Shown here: positions 41,413 through 54,000 of the stretch, piece after piece
Numbering within the stretch: the first letter of the stretch is position 1
Layout of the letters: every line of letters starts with the position of its first letter
Origin: Berberis thunbergii
Lineage: Eukaryota > Streptophyta > Magnoliopsida > Ranunculales > Berberidaceae
NCBI GenBank assembly: GCA_003290165.1
Contig: QNQO01001153.1
Location: forward strand, 186,001-250,000
Length of the DNA stretch: 64,000 nt
Direction of reading: 5' to 3'
Notes under the pieces: model-generated
What the model saw: the letters and a program-made list of their open reading frames with translations, nothing else
Databases searched by the model: none
What the model was told of the DNA's origin: nothing
Program-made: the position numbers and the translations under genes

Positions 41413-41907
41413 AGTAGGGTATTCCCCGTGCCAATGACACAATGAGAGTTTAACATGATAAATAGAATTTAGTCTACTTTAAATATCAAGATAAATAAAT
41501 ATCAAAATGTTGGGTATGAGAATCGAACCCATGCACTCTTAGTGCTTTAAGTTCTATGTGATCCGTTAGATTCTTATATTTTGATAAGTCTCAGCCATCT
41601 TTTATATCCAACCTCAAACACCATCCTGATTTGAAATATAACTAGGGTATTCCTCGTGCCGTTGGCACGATTAAAATTTAAAACTTGTCAAAACATGATC
41701 ACCCTCATTCTTCATACTTACATGCTTAGTCACCACCATCAACAATTAAAGAAAGATAAATAAATATCAAAATGTTGGGTATGGGAATCGAATCCATGCA
41801 CTCTTTGGTGCTTTAAGTTCTATACAATCCGTTAGATTCCTATATTTGGATAAATCTCAACCGTCTTTTATTTCCAACCCTAAACACCATCCTGATTTGT
41901 AATATAA
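41413..41907 (-). repeat. three Helitron 3' termini in series
   Basis: On the minus strand the same end structure occurs at 41,908 (hairpin GTGCCAACGGCAC, then GAGAAATACC, then CTAAT), 41,641 (CGTGCCAACGGCACG, AGGAATACC, CTAGT) and about 41,413 (GTGTCATTGGCAC, GGGGAATACC, CTACT). Hairpin, 9-11 base spacer and CTRRT followed by T is the Helitron 3' signature; the third ends CTACT. The DNA between ends (267 and 228 bp) is itself repeated. Confidence 0.75.
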
Positions 41908-41939
41908 ATTAGGGTATTTCTCGTGCCGTTGGCACTACC

Positions 41940-43030
41940 ATACGGTGTTAACTATTTTCATTGCAACTTATGTTTCTATCTTACCCTTCAGGGCTTTAAA
42001 CTGTGTTGAAAAATCACTCGGCGTGCCTCTGGGGATTTAACCTCAATATGTTATTAGCTACAGTTAAGTTGGCTTAAACTAAACCATAATAATAATTTTA
42101 AAAAAATAAATAAAAAGATTACATATCCATTCAACGTGTAATTAAACATTCTATGCAAATAAAACAAATTCTTCAAAATTCAAATATATAAAATGAACCA
42201 CTATAACATTGTTCCACATGCTAAATGATTTAGTAGACAACAAAATATATATATATATTTTTTTTGCAAAATTTTTACAGAGTATACTAATGAGCAAGAA
42301 ATACAGCACCTCCAGAGTAGCACATGTTTGATGCTGCCAAGTACTATATATTTTTCATCACATCTTTTATGATTTTTAGACTAAGCGCATATGAGTTTGG
42401 TTACAACAATTGAATTAAATTATCAAAACATAATGAAAACTGTGTTAAAAGTCAAACATTGGAACTATGCGTCAAAATAACTTCAAACTTGCACACATGT
42501 CTTATCGACCCCATGAGCTTTCTGAATCATACTTCACATAATATCTCGTTATAAGTTGAACATTAGATAAGTAAAAATATAACAAAAAACACAATCAATA
42601 AAATCCAAAAGGGTTGTTTATGCATACATCTACAATTTTATATAACATTATTCTATACATCAGCAGAAGTGAACGGTACCCAATAAAAGAGAACCACTCC
42701 CTATTTGTTTCCATACAAAACTACACCTGTAACAATTCTAAGTGGACGTGTCAAAAAACGTAACCATATCACAATGGATTAACATATTTTAACCACCGAC
42801 TTAAACTACGTTCTATACATCACCAACAGCCAAAACGGGTATGTCTGAACATCTTCAACATCACATTCTCAAAGGATTATGTGTCTGTGTGCACCAACAC
42901 TGAGCAAGGAGGAAATATCACGGATATCTACAACATTTTATCAGATACAATATCAGCAATATAAATAAGCTTTTGTTATCTGCTACGAAATAAATAAGGG
43001 TTCTCCTGGAAAACTATTTAATGCGGCTTT
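41940..43030. other. Helitron 3' non-coding region
   Basis: AT-rich, with a TATATATATATATTTTTTTT tract near 42,247. No helicase C-terminal motif is found here, so the C-terminus of the helicase is lost. Confidence 0.45.
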
Positions 43031-43039
43031 GTTCATATC

Positions 43040-44240
43040 ATATAAATCATCATTTCTTGCCTAGAGATTGTTCGCTCATTCAAATAACTTGGAGAAGTTA
43101 TGCCCACAACATTATGATTGGATAAACCAAAGAAGTTAACTCCGTCAAATCTTTGCATTTGTCCACTGTTGGTGGAAAGCGAATGACATCTTGCATAGTG
43201 CTTCCAATCTATGAAATTTAATAACAAGAAATAATTAACATAAAAAATACACTGCAAAATTCAATAAGTATTTGTCTTGAAACAAATATGACCTCAGCTA
43301 AAAAAAAAATCGCCATTGTCTTCCCCATTGAGCCGCATATTCATATTCAAGTTAAAATTTGTATGTGTAACCAAATGTGGGATCGCCTTAGTGACGCGAC
43401 CACAATTTGTTCACGAATACCTTTGGGTATAACTGGCAAGGTTTACCAAAAATCACTACCAAGAACAACATTAATACCACCGAATGACTTATTGGTGCCC
43501 GCGAATGTCTTGTAATGTGCGATCAACAGCTTCAACGACAAATTTGTGTTGCATTGGAACCTCATCCCAAATAATTAACTTTGTTTCTTTGAACAACTCA
43601 ACTTGCAATGATTGTTTAGTAAATCCACACACTATTTTCTCCGTGAAATTTAATGGAATGCAAAATGTTGAATGAACGGTTCGACCACCAACTAATAGCA
43701 CAACCGCAATATCAAATGAAACAACAATTATGACAATGTGCCCAAGGCTACGTCATTTTGATGTGATGACATTGTACAAAAATGTTTTCCCCATTCCAGC
43801 ACCTCCATTCAAAAAAAAATTAGTTCCTTTATTTTCAAGAACGAAAGCTATTATTTCGGTGTAAGCAACACATTGTGCCTCATTAAGACGATCAACAAAG
43901 AATTGTGCATCAACTTATTGCCCATCATATTGAAGTTGTGTGCTCCCATATCAATCTGTTACCAACTACCATATTCCAATTTTAATTATTGAGTCATAAG
44001 TGGAAAATTAGTTAAATTCTTGCCACCTTCTTAAAGGAGCTGATTTATAAGATATAACCCATAATTAGTAATTTGACTATCTTGTGGATTTGAAATACCA
44101 AATAATGTGCGCATTTTATGCGCAAGATCATCACATATATTCATTGAAAGTTGGTTCCACAACACTTGTAGTTGTCGTGGATGACATTTCATAAGGATAA
44201 TACTAAACAACCTCCTCAATTGATGCCATGTTTTCATAAT
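43040..44240 (-). pseudogene. Helitron PIF1-like helicase remnant
   Basis: Minus strand: NFFLNGGAGMGKTFLYNVIT (about 43,830-43,765) is Walker A (G-x-x-G-x-G-K-T, here GGAGMGKT). [20 protein letters not shown] follows, and [17 protein letters not shown] with AVDRTLQDI (43,701-43,489) carries the Walker B D-E. After a shift INVVLGSDF, LPVIPKGIREQIV (43,480-43,400) follows. ITSPSYLNERTI (about 43,100) is a later block. These match the superfamily 1 helicase that unwinds the Helitron during rolling-circle transposition. At least three frameshifts are needed to read it through. An upstream linker (44,237-44,031) reads HQLRRLFSIILMKCHP, typical of the Rep-helicase junction. Confidence 0.8.
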
Positions 44241-44281
44241 CGATGTCTCTTCAATACATTGTACCCATTCTTCATAATCTT

Positions 44282-46684
44282 CTAAAAGCCTTCGTGCTGC
44301 ACATGCTGATTTAAAAGTATCATGCGCATATTGTTAAATGCGTGCAAATCTTCAAAGGAACGTATGCCCTTCACAACAGTTAATAATAATCGGAAATGAA
44401 ATCTCACCTTCATTAGGGCTAGCAAAGTATATTCTATTATTGCATAACCCCTGTTTTTTTTGTGTCCATACATTTTCTTTTTTGCCAAACAAAGTGGTGC
44501 GGAAATTCCTGGTATGTAAATGCACATGCAGTTGGATCTAAAACACAACATAGAAAAAAGGTCGTCAAAGTTGACATTTGTTGCTCACCTTTACGAAAAA
44601 TGTTTTCTGCGGAGTCTGTTGGATTAAATACAACGTGATGCATTTTGGATAAATGAAGAGCCAATCAAACAACTTTCAGATTTTCTTCATGCAAAAGATG
44701 CCCAAATATTCGCCAAACAGCTTTAGGTGGTCCAATATATCGAGCATCAAGATATTGTTTTATCTTATTTATTCCGCGCAATACCATTGTTATTCTATCG
44801 TGGCCTTTGTAGATGTACTTGTGTATGTATTTAATATAACGTATTTCTTCACATACTTCCACATTAATATAACAATCAAACATTCTTGAAAGATATGGAT
44901 TGTATGGCACAACATCCCTTTTATCAACTTCTTGCCCCTTGACATTGATATACACTTTACCAGTATTACGATGTCAATAAACATGATATCCGTCTTAGTC
45001 CATCATCGTTGTTTCTACAAAATCTTGTGGGTATGTCGTTGTGCATCTTCCATTTTCCATACGCGGTCACTGAAAATTTCTATTACCACACAGTCCATGT
45101 ATCATACAACTTTTTATGGTTGAAAAAGCATTGGGTCTTCATTTGGGTTGAAAAATTCAGCACACTTAATTCTATCAATCTTAACAACAGTGCAAATCTT
45201 GTCCGATTGTTGAAGGAATATAAGTGCATGCATATGTGGAAGACCACGTTCATGGATTTCAATTGTAAAAACATGAGCAACCACAACACCAAAGATATGT
45301 TTTTTTTTCTTAATCTCATTCATCGGACATCTTCTTTTCAATTCTAATACGCGAGCTACTAAATCGGGATGATCACTAGCCTTCTGATTCGGTAAGAGAA
45401 CATATGTAATTTCTGGCCAATTCGAATTAGCTGTCATGGTGAGAAAATATCAGGATGATCATTGTAACATGTGATTGCAATTGAATCCTGAAATATCTCA
45501 AACATATGTCTTGGACTGCCAGAATAGGATGAAGGCAAAATAAATTGTTTTTAAACTTGATCTGGAAGTAACCCTTCTGGTCTAGTATCAGTAAGATCTC
45601 TATAAAGCTTAGCCCTAAGTTTTGTCTTATTATTCCTTACATAGGTCAAATGATTTTGCTTAGTTATGGCCCAAGCATCCACCAAAAACTCTTGAAATAG
45701 TTTCCCTGTTTTTAAATTTTGTTGAATACTTTGTAGGTCGTTCGAACAAACGATAACTACAAAATTCCATTTGAGTAAGTTGATTGACTGATGGAATATC
45801 ACTTACAATGTCGCATTGAGTTAATTCAGGCTCCTAACTAAGCTTACCACATGAAAATAACAACACATAATGAAGTGGTAAGTAAGCCGAGTGACATTCA
45901 CTAATTTGAATCAACTCTTGACTCCCTTGCAGGTGTATAACAATATCTCTTATTCCATTCATTTCCAACTCATCCCCTAGTAAAATAACAATATCTCATC
46001 TGCAAAAGGCAAATTGTAAAGTCGTCTGTCTTTTACCGCGCTATAATGTAAATAAGCAGGTACATTTATTCTTAGCTAAATTCAAGATTTCATATGTCTG
46101 ACAATATATTTCCGAAAAAACATTATACTGAAACAAATATCTTGAATGATTTTAAGAACGTCTGACCTCAAGTGTGGATTTCAATGACTGGGAGCATGTA
46201 ACGCAAAATCAGGATCGTAAAAATAAAGTTGAGAATAAATTAGTTGTTTCCTTTGTTGAGGTATTAAAGATCCTGTATGGTGTCATAATTCTCCATGAAT
46301 AGTAAAATTTGAAGGACACCTTCCATTAAGAATTGTTGGTTCCATTGTACATCCGAGAGTCGTAAATGCATTAGTTGCATTATATTCACGAATATGTCTC
46401 CTAAAACAATTTGATCTTGCATCATTTTCATTATAAAATAATTGAAGCAGTGTTGGGGGAGTAAACAATAAAGGTAGTTTAACCTTTCCTTGTAAACAAC
46501 ATGTTCCAACAAATGGATTCTTGAAACCCGATTTAACCAATTTCTTATCATTCTTGTATAGTGTTGAGCAATGACGACAAAAAACATCCATTCTCCCTAA
46601 GAAGTGACGTGTTTCACGTTGGTTAAGATTCTGATCTATTTTATTTCTGAAATTCAAGCTATCATCACTGGAAGAACTGTCCAA
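44282..46684 (-). pseudogene. Helitron replication initiator (Rep) remnant
   Basis: The N-terminal block (46,684-46,283) has FLGRMDVFCRHC and GTCCLQGKVKLPLL, the start of Helitron-like proteins with a CxxC pair. At 45,437-45,114 comes PEITYVLLPNQKASDHPDLV, then FGVVVAHVFTIEIHERGLPH and MHALIFL. The PHMH core is the HUH nuclease motif. At 44,955-44,665 VEVCEEIRYIKYIHKYIYKG holds the Tyr region that makes the nick. Pieces at 45,802-45,551 and 44,664-44,282 fill in between. Frames change at least five times, so the protein is not made. Confidence 0.8.
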
Positions 46685-46690
46685 AGTAAG

Positions 46691-47556
46691 GGGTTGGCAT
46701 ACTGGAGTTGGCCTAAATGTAATTTCACATATTTAAATGAGTTAGTAATTGTAGCGCTTACATTCATGTAATAATTATATTATATTAGAAATAAAGTTAG
46801 AATTTACATATTTTTTGAGGCATTCGTTGGTTCATCCACAGTTTTTTGTTACTGTTCTTGAACCACTTGATGTAATTCCATATTGATAAATTCTTCACCC
46901 ATATTTCAAGGAGGGATAGTATTGGAAAAATTATTATTTAATTCATTTGGATGCTTTTCTGAAACATTGTTCAAATTTGGTGTGAAAAAAGATATGTTTT
47001 TTGGAACAGGTGGTGTGACACATTAAATATTCTCCCTTTCACGACGTAAGCGTTGTGCTAACATTAGCTTAGAAATAAAAATTCCCTTATCAACGTTGTT
47101 ATCCTAATATATTTAAAAAATAAATTTATTACAACAATAATGCATTTAAGATCTAAACGAAATAATAACAAATAAGATTAATCACAATTAATGAGAATGC
47201 CTTAAAAATTATTGTCAACATAGTTTTTTTATAAACAAATAAAACAAAATTAACGATTTAGACGTCAATTTAGCAATATGAAGAATGACATCATGCATAC
47301 TTGAATGTTAGGAAGTTTTCGTTTTTCGTTATCAACAACATTTTATTTTTCCACCCTCTTTCATAAAAAAAAAAAAAAATTAATAGTATTCAAAAATACG
47401 AAAGGCAAAAACATATGAAGACATGTTAGTATCACAAATACCTTAATAAACACACGCTCTTCATTTCCCTTTTCAAGATCATTAGATTTCATATTTGTGA
47501 AATCACCTATTACAATCCCTTTCAATGGAGCTAACAGATCAACATGGCATCCTCTC
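46691..47556. other. probable Helitron 5' region
   Basis: AT-rich; no frame of substance. It could hold the Helitron 5' end, but no TC terminus could be fixed. Confidence 0.3.
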
Positions 47557-48190
47557 TGTGGAAGCCAAAAATAATCCTTGGCCCAACAGGATAAGGAAGC
47601 CCAAAGATTTTGGTTGTTCCTGAGAAGCCTAAAAATATCCTAGGAAAGTTACAAATAGAGAAAGCCCGAGTTTGGGCCCATTGCAGCCCAAGTCTCGGCC
47701 CAGTACAACTCAGTAGAACACTCTTTTCTCAGCAGAGGAGTAGTGTTCAGCGCGAACCACCATGCTCAGCTGAGCACACAAGCTTGTAGGAGAGGTGTCT
47801 CAAAATAGGAAGTTACAACTGCCAACGGGAGGTTACAACTATCTACAAAAATTACAACTACTTGAGAGAAGTTACAACTACCTATGAGAAGTTATAACCG
47901 CCTGCAAGTAGATGACTTAGTCATCTGCCACGTGTCTCACTCATCTGCCAGTAGTTTACTCATTTTGCTTCTATAAATAGCCAAACACAAAGCCATCTGG
48001 AGGTAACTCTTTCTTGATTAACAATTCTCTCTTCAAATATAGAGAAATAAATACTTTCCTCAAGACATTGCTCTAACTTTGGCATCGGAGTCCCCATGAC
48101 AGGCACCACACCAGTGTCAAAATTAATTTATATCTTATGCAGATTGCTCTGCGAGATCAACACGTGATCCGATGGAAATTTACTTCCACA
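47557..48190 (+). repeat. Tat-C 5' LTR
   Basis: It has a TATAAATA box (47,972) and ACTTTGGCATCGGAGTCCCC in the R/U5 part (48,076-48,095), as in Tat-B. Confidence 0.7.
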
Positions 48191-48559
48191 AATTGGTTCT
48201 TTCAATGAGAGCTTGAATCAAACTCATTGCATGCTCTCTTCCTTTCATAAAAAAATTTGTATTTGAATTTTCTTTTACATACACTTTTCAGAGTTCTTTT
48301 TCAACACAATGGTGGGAACCTGAAACCAAACTAGCAAAAATAACATTAAACAATCTTCTACCTGAACCATATCGCCATCATCGCCATGGGTTCAACCGAT
48401 TCCGGCCAGATAACCATTGGTAGTAGGTCTACCACCGCCGGTTGATCATCAATTGCAATTCTACCCAACAACCGAGCCCAATGGAAATGAAACAACAAGA
48501 ACATTTCACAAGTCAGGTCGCTTATTTGCACTAATGGCGGCATAAATGGGGTGTGATGA

Positions 48560-48935
48560 CCAATTGCATCCTTATTTTTTAGGAAGGGTTCATCCGCAGA
48601 GCACCGATTATATAGCGAATTGCCCATGGAACGGGGCAAAACTCTTGCTAAAATATTTGTCATGGCAGAATGCTATGCATTGATGATAAAAAAAAATGCT
48701 AAGGCACCAGATGTACCTGAGAAATATAGTCAACCTGCACGAATGCAAATCAAAAGGAGGATAAAATAGCAAGGGGACAAATGTAGAACACACTCCCTAA
48801 CAAGAGACTCCTCAGCCAGAGAACATACAACCAAAGTTCACCATTCTGATCAATCAAAATCTTTAGCGCAAAAGAATCTGATGATTGTGGCAACCGACCA
48901 TTTCACAAAGCGGATTGAAACTTAGGTGTCCTAGC
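48560..48935 (+). pseudogene. Tat-C gag-like and integrase-like remnants
   Basis: ELPMERGKTLAKIFVMAECY (about 48,618-48,680) resembles the gag segment [SG]-x-x-x-G-x-[GA]-K-T-[LF]-[AE]-E-[IL], followed by KSQPARMQIKRR-like basic residues. About 150 bases on, LMIVATDHFTKRIE (48,876-48,925) matches the start of the gypsy integrase core ([IL]-[LV]-V-A-[TI]-D-[YH]-F-T-K-W-[IV]-E). Protease and reverse transcriptase between them are missing, so gag and integrase were joined by a large deletion. Part of the same segment is repeated at 49,017-49,075. Confidence 0.5.
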
Positions 48936-49289
48936 TTTTTCATTTTTAACTTTAAAAACAAGCAATGTACATGTAAGAAAACTGGATTGTACTTTATCTG
49001 TTTATTTATCTCTTCAACAAGAGACTCCTCATCCGGTATAACATACAATGAGTTCTCCATTCCAGTCAATCAAATTTTCCACTAGATAAACCAACCTTAG
49101 TTGAAGAGACCGCCACCAATGAAAAAAGTTCCTGCAAAAAAAAAAAATCCGAACAAATATTTACATATCATCAGAGGATACATTATTTTGCTTCTCAGCA
49201 GAGAAGACACCTTCTTCAGTTGAAATAGAGGAAAACGAGAATTTGTCCTACATGTCCTTCAACTAAAGACATTTAGAAATTCAAATTTT

Positions 49290-50090
49290 ATCTACACCTC
49301 AATAAAGGATGGCACTCTTCGTGAGTGGGTAAGTCAGTGCATAAAAGAATCTTACTAAAGACTACTTAAATTCGTTTAAGTTTAGTTAAGTGGTCAGCAT
49401 ATCACACAAGCAAGATTCCTCAATAGAGATCACACCTAAGTAGAGGATGACACTCTCAATGAGTGGGTAGTTCAATGCATAAAAGCAGCTTACTCGGGAC
49501 TACTTAAATCCATTTAAGTTTAGTCAAGTGGTCAGTAGACCACACAAACAAAATGCCTCAGTAGAGCATCACACCTCAGTAGAGGATGACACTCCCCGTG
49601 AGTGGGTAATTCAATGCATAAAAGCATCTTATCAAGACTACTTAAATATGTTTAAGTTTAGTCAAGTGGTCAGTACACCACATAAGAAAATGCCTTAGTA
49701 TAGGATCACACCTCAATAAAGGATGACATTATCCGTGAGTGGGTAATTCAATGCATGAAAGCATCTTATCAGGACTACTTAAATCCTTTTAAGTTTATTC
49801 AAGTGGTTAGCACACCACATAAGCAAAATACCTCAGTAAAAGATTACATTCTCCGTGAGTGGTTAATACAATGCATAAAAACATTTGATCAGGAATACAG
49901 TTTAGTCAAGTGGTCAGCAGACTACACAAACAAAATGCCTCAATAGAGGATCACACCTCAATAGAGGATGACACTCTCTGTGAGTGAATAATTCATTTAA
50001 TCAATCAGTTAGCATTGAAGCATCTTACTCAAAATTACTTAAATTCGTTTAAGTTTTGTCAAGTGGTCAACATATCACACAATGTCTTCA
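49290..50090. repeat. Tat-C minisatellite, about 138-bp unit
   Basis: GAGTGGGTAA-type boxes recur at 49,323, 49,461, 49,600, 49,737, 49,857 and 49,982 (spacing 138, 139, 137, then 120 and 125 in shortened copies). Units also share CCTCARTARAGGATGACA, AATGCATAAAAGCATCTTA and AAGTTTAGTCAAGTGGTCAG. About six copies. Confidence 0.9.
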
Positions 50091-51090
50091 TGCAATTTTA
50101 AAGATAAACAAATTTTAATCTATGATTAATTTCTAAAACCTCAAGTTATGCTTAATTAAGTTCCGGCTTAGCATATTGGAAGCTCATAAATGAGACCAAT
50201 CAAGCTTTTGCGCTCTTAAATAAAATATTTCTAAGTCAGCAGACCAACGAACATACATAAAGTTTGGGGCTCATAAAAGCAAAGAAGACCACATGAAGTC
50301 ACCATCAACTCCAAAAGAAATTCAATGTTTCACTAGTAGAGCATCAGCTTTGGATCGATTCTTGAGTAGATCAACAACCAAATCCAATAGAGGACCCATG
50401 CATCTAAATCATAGGACCCATGCCATCTAAATCATAGGCAATAAACTTCTGTCACAGATTAAAATCACAGGCCATGTTTTTGAATTAAAATCAAACTTCT
50501 GTCACAGTTCCAGACCACTTTGATTGTGTGCTAGCTCATTTAAGTGTCTTGGAACAACAAATACATATAGCCAAATCCAAAATCAAAAGGGGCTATAAAT
50601 AAATAAATAAAAATATCGCCTCTTGTTCAAATGTCCCTGATGGCCATGAATTTTCCTGACAACATCAAGGCAATTAATCAAAATGTCGATCACCATCCAG
50701 TTTTTATCTGTTTTCGATCTGAAAGCTCACGTAGAACTATCCAATCATGCTATGATGGACGAACCATCAATTTTGGATGTAGGCTAAAATCATTTGGCAA
50801 ATTCAGACCCATAGTTGAGGGGCACAGTCTCAAGTTTTGGGGTAAAAAAAGTTTAGAATTGGGTTCACTATGCATAAATTGCTTCTTTTCCCAAAATGCA
50901 AGTCAGGTTGATGCTCATAGAACAACAAAGTTTGAGATATCCAAACCTAACTTGCTGAATTTAGATTAGCTTCTCAGTCAATGGATGCACTACTTCAATT
51001 TTGAATAAGTTTAGGTGGGTTGGTCAAATCCTAAAGCCATCAAAGCCTAAAGACCAAAACAGTCCCAAATGATGTTGCTAAGTTATGGGA
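50091..51090. other. no gene seen
   Basis: A 112-codon plus-strand frame (50,631-50,969) has no recognisable motif and atypical composition for a gene. Short duplications such as CATCTAAATCATAGG (50,401 and 50,430) occur. Confidence 0.35.
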
Positions 51091-54000
51091 TTCCCATTCT
51101 ATAAACCAACAAATCAACACATCAATAACCAAAAAACCAACACATTAGTCACTGAATTTCGACTAGTGACTTTCGACAAAGTCTTCCTATCTATACAATG
51201 TAAAGCAAACAATGAGGATGGTATTTGGGGTGCCTCGGTATGCAAAATTCAGAATACCCAGACCGAGAAATTGATAGAAATGCATCAAATCAACACTAAA
51301 ATTGAATAAGTTTATACGACCTTATGCAAATTAACCGAAAACCTTCACCAAATTTTTAGATTGGAAGCGGGAAATGATCATAAGAAAGCAAATTAGAATG
51401 AGAGAATATTGAATGAGCAAGGGGATCAATGTCATACCTTTGAATAAGTTTAGATGGGTGGGTTTCTTCTGCTGCTCCTCTTCTCTTTGAAATGCGATCA
51501 TTGGCAACTGATTTATTAACCAAAAGAAACCTTCGATCAACCAAAATAAGCATTTTCTCACTAAAACATAATTAGCATATATATTTCTTCATATAATCAC
51601 CTTTGGTAATTAGCATATATAACTACTAAGACAGAGAAATTGAAATGTTAAGGCAGATAATATGAACTATGCATATAATCACCTTTGTTGTAATTACTCA
51701 TTTCCATGGCTACACTGCGATATCAGATTTTCGATTACTTAACCGAAGATCACTGCACAATTGTCTCATCCTCAACCCATCCCTCCAAATAAACATTATC
51801 TCCAATTCTTCGACACTTTCTAATGACCAAAACCTTAGTGTTACCATTAACGGTGTGAAATATCCTTCAAAACTTGACTGGGCAGCCATGATCTCACCTT
51901 CTCTTTCACTCCTTGAATTTTGCTTTTAACTTTCCTCATTTTCTTGACTCATGAATTGCTAAACGTTTGTAATCATTGGCCGAATACTCAATTTTTGAAT
52001 TTTAAATTTCAAGAGAGGTTGTAAAAGAGGGAAAAAATTGTTCATAACTTGTGATAATAATTCAGTAAATGGTTATTCACTACCATCGAGCAACCATAGA
52101 CTATCCAATTAAGTAAAAGTTCTCTATAATGAATAAAGCCATTTATCATGAATCACAATTATAACATGATGAAAATTCAGCATTCATGTAGTTCTCTTGG
52201 GTTTCAAGGTCTCATATTGAGATAACCAATGGACCACATAGTATGTAGTACTAACATTTGATGGGTATAGATTTTGGCTAACATACGTATGGATTCACAC
52301 TTACACCCATTTATATTGAATGCATTGTATGCATCGCTACAAAATAATGCAACAGCCTCCATTGTCTACATGCAGTAGCAGCTCTCAACTACAGCTACAT
52401 GTATGGTTTCACACATTTATTCAAAGCAGGAAAGGGGTAGGAGGTCTAGGTTTGCCATTTACACTTTTATTTGGATAGGTCTTTGAAGTATACATAATGT
52501 TAAACCATACATTCCCCCATTGCCATCCCTATCATTCCAAGGCCATTATCTGTGAAGGGTTTAGGCTAAATTTTAGTTGTAACACAGTTTAAAGCCAAAT
52601 TTTATGGAATAGACCATACAGTCATACATCCTCATTTTAGATTAATACAAATATCAATTAATACTTCCACATGTTCATATTTATTAGTAGTTCTTTAATA
52701 TTTTTAATTTTATTTTATTTTTTGGCATGGACAGTATGTCATTTCGTCCTTTCAAAAGTGTGTTAATCAAAGAAATCGAAGATCTTAGTTAGCTCTCTCT
52801 TCTATGCCATTATCATGTTAACTTAATGTATACAAACAAAAACAAAAAATATAATAAATTAAGAGAAGAACTTGGGCATGTATACGAAATAAAATGAGGC
52901 ATAACTCACCCTCTCACTTTCTCAAAATTGGCATGCAAATTCATGGCAGAACCCATGCTGCAAACCCATACCTTCATTTATAATACATACTCCAAACACA
53001 ATAGCAAGTGTTTAAATCAGAGGGTTGTAGTCCCCATGAATTATTTGACATTTTTTGGCACTGTGCATACTTTACAGTTCTGTTAGATTTGGACTGACTA
53101 TCGAAACCCATTCTATAAACTAATAAACCAACACATCAATAACCAAAAAACCAATAAATCAACACATTAGTAACTGGATTTCGACAAAGTTTTCCTATCT
53201 ATACAATGTAAAGCAAACAATGATGAAGTATGCAAAATTCAGAATACCCAGATTGAGAAATTGAGAGAAATGCATCGAATCAACACTAAAATTGAATAAG
53301 TTTATACGACCTAGTGCAAATTAACCAAAAACATTCACCAAATTTTCTAATTGGAAGCAGGAAATGATTATAAGAAAGTGAATTAGAATGAGAGAATATC
53401 GAATGAACAAGGGAAAGAATGTCGTACCTTTGAATAAGTTTATGCGGGTGGGTTTGTCGGTGGGTTTCTTTTGTTGCTCTTCTTCTCTTCGAAATGCGAA
53501 AATTGGCAACTGATTTAATAACCAAAATAAACCTTCGATCATCGATCATCCAAAAGAAACATATTCTCACTAAAACATAATTAGCATACATATTTTTTCA
53601 TATAATCACCTTTGTTAATTAGCATATATAACTATTAAGACGGAGAATTTGAACTATTAAAATAGAGAATATGAACTATGCATATAATCACCTTTGTTGT
53701 ATTTACTCATTTCCATGGCTACACAGCAATATTTGATTTTCGATTACTGAATCGAAGATCACTGTGCAATTGTCTCATCCTCAACCCATCCCTCCAAATA
53801 AACATTATCTCCAATTCTTCCACACTTTCTAATGACAAAAACCTTACTGTTACCATTAACGGTGTGAAATATCCTTCAAAACTTGATTCAATAGCCATGA
53901 TCTCACCTTCTTTTACACTTCTTTAATTTTTCTTTTCACTTTCCTCCTTTTCTTGACTCATGAATTGCTGGAAGTTTTAAATCATTGGTCTAATACTCCA

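Larger units (their letters stand above)
41908..46690 (-). mobile_element. decayed autonomous-type Helitron (RepHel)
   Basis: Rep and PIF1-type helicase remnants lie on the minus strand from 46,684 to about 43,330. A consistent 3' terminus is at 41,908. The 5' TC end could not be located between 46,690 and the Tat-C LTR at 47,557. Multiple frameshifts and stops make it immobile by its own protein. The 1.1 kb between the helicase end and the 3' hairpin holds no frame. Confidence 0.75.
47557..50090 (+). mobile_element. Tat-C: internally deleted gypsy Tat element
   Basis: A 634-bp LTR (47557-48190) with inverted tips TGTGGAAG..CTTCCACA is followed by AATTGGTTCTTTCAATGAGA, like the internal start TGGTGCTTTCATTGAGAG of many Tat elements. 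Then come a gag scrap, an integrase scrap and a minisatellite. No 3' LTR is found downstream before the 51-kb duplication. The five bases on the two sides of the LTR (CTCTC and AATTG) differ, as expected for a 5' LTR still attached to its interior. Confidence 0.65.

Noticed and set aside
50631..50969. 112-codon plus-strand frame
   Set aside because: No recognisable domain, no neighbouring gene structure and a composition like random AT-rich DNA, so not listed as a gene.
51669..51929. Plus-strand frame of 86 codons, copied at 53,678-53,926
   Set aside because: It is opposite to the minus-strand frame of the duplication and ends differently in the two copies.
52510..52535. A complete hAT element ending at TAGGGATGGCAATGGGGG in the duplicated unit
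   Set aside because: No matching opposite terminus or 8-bp duplication was found, so only the end-like sequence is noted.
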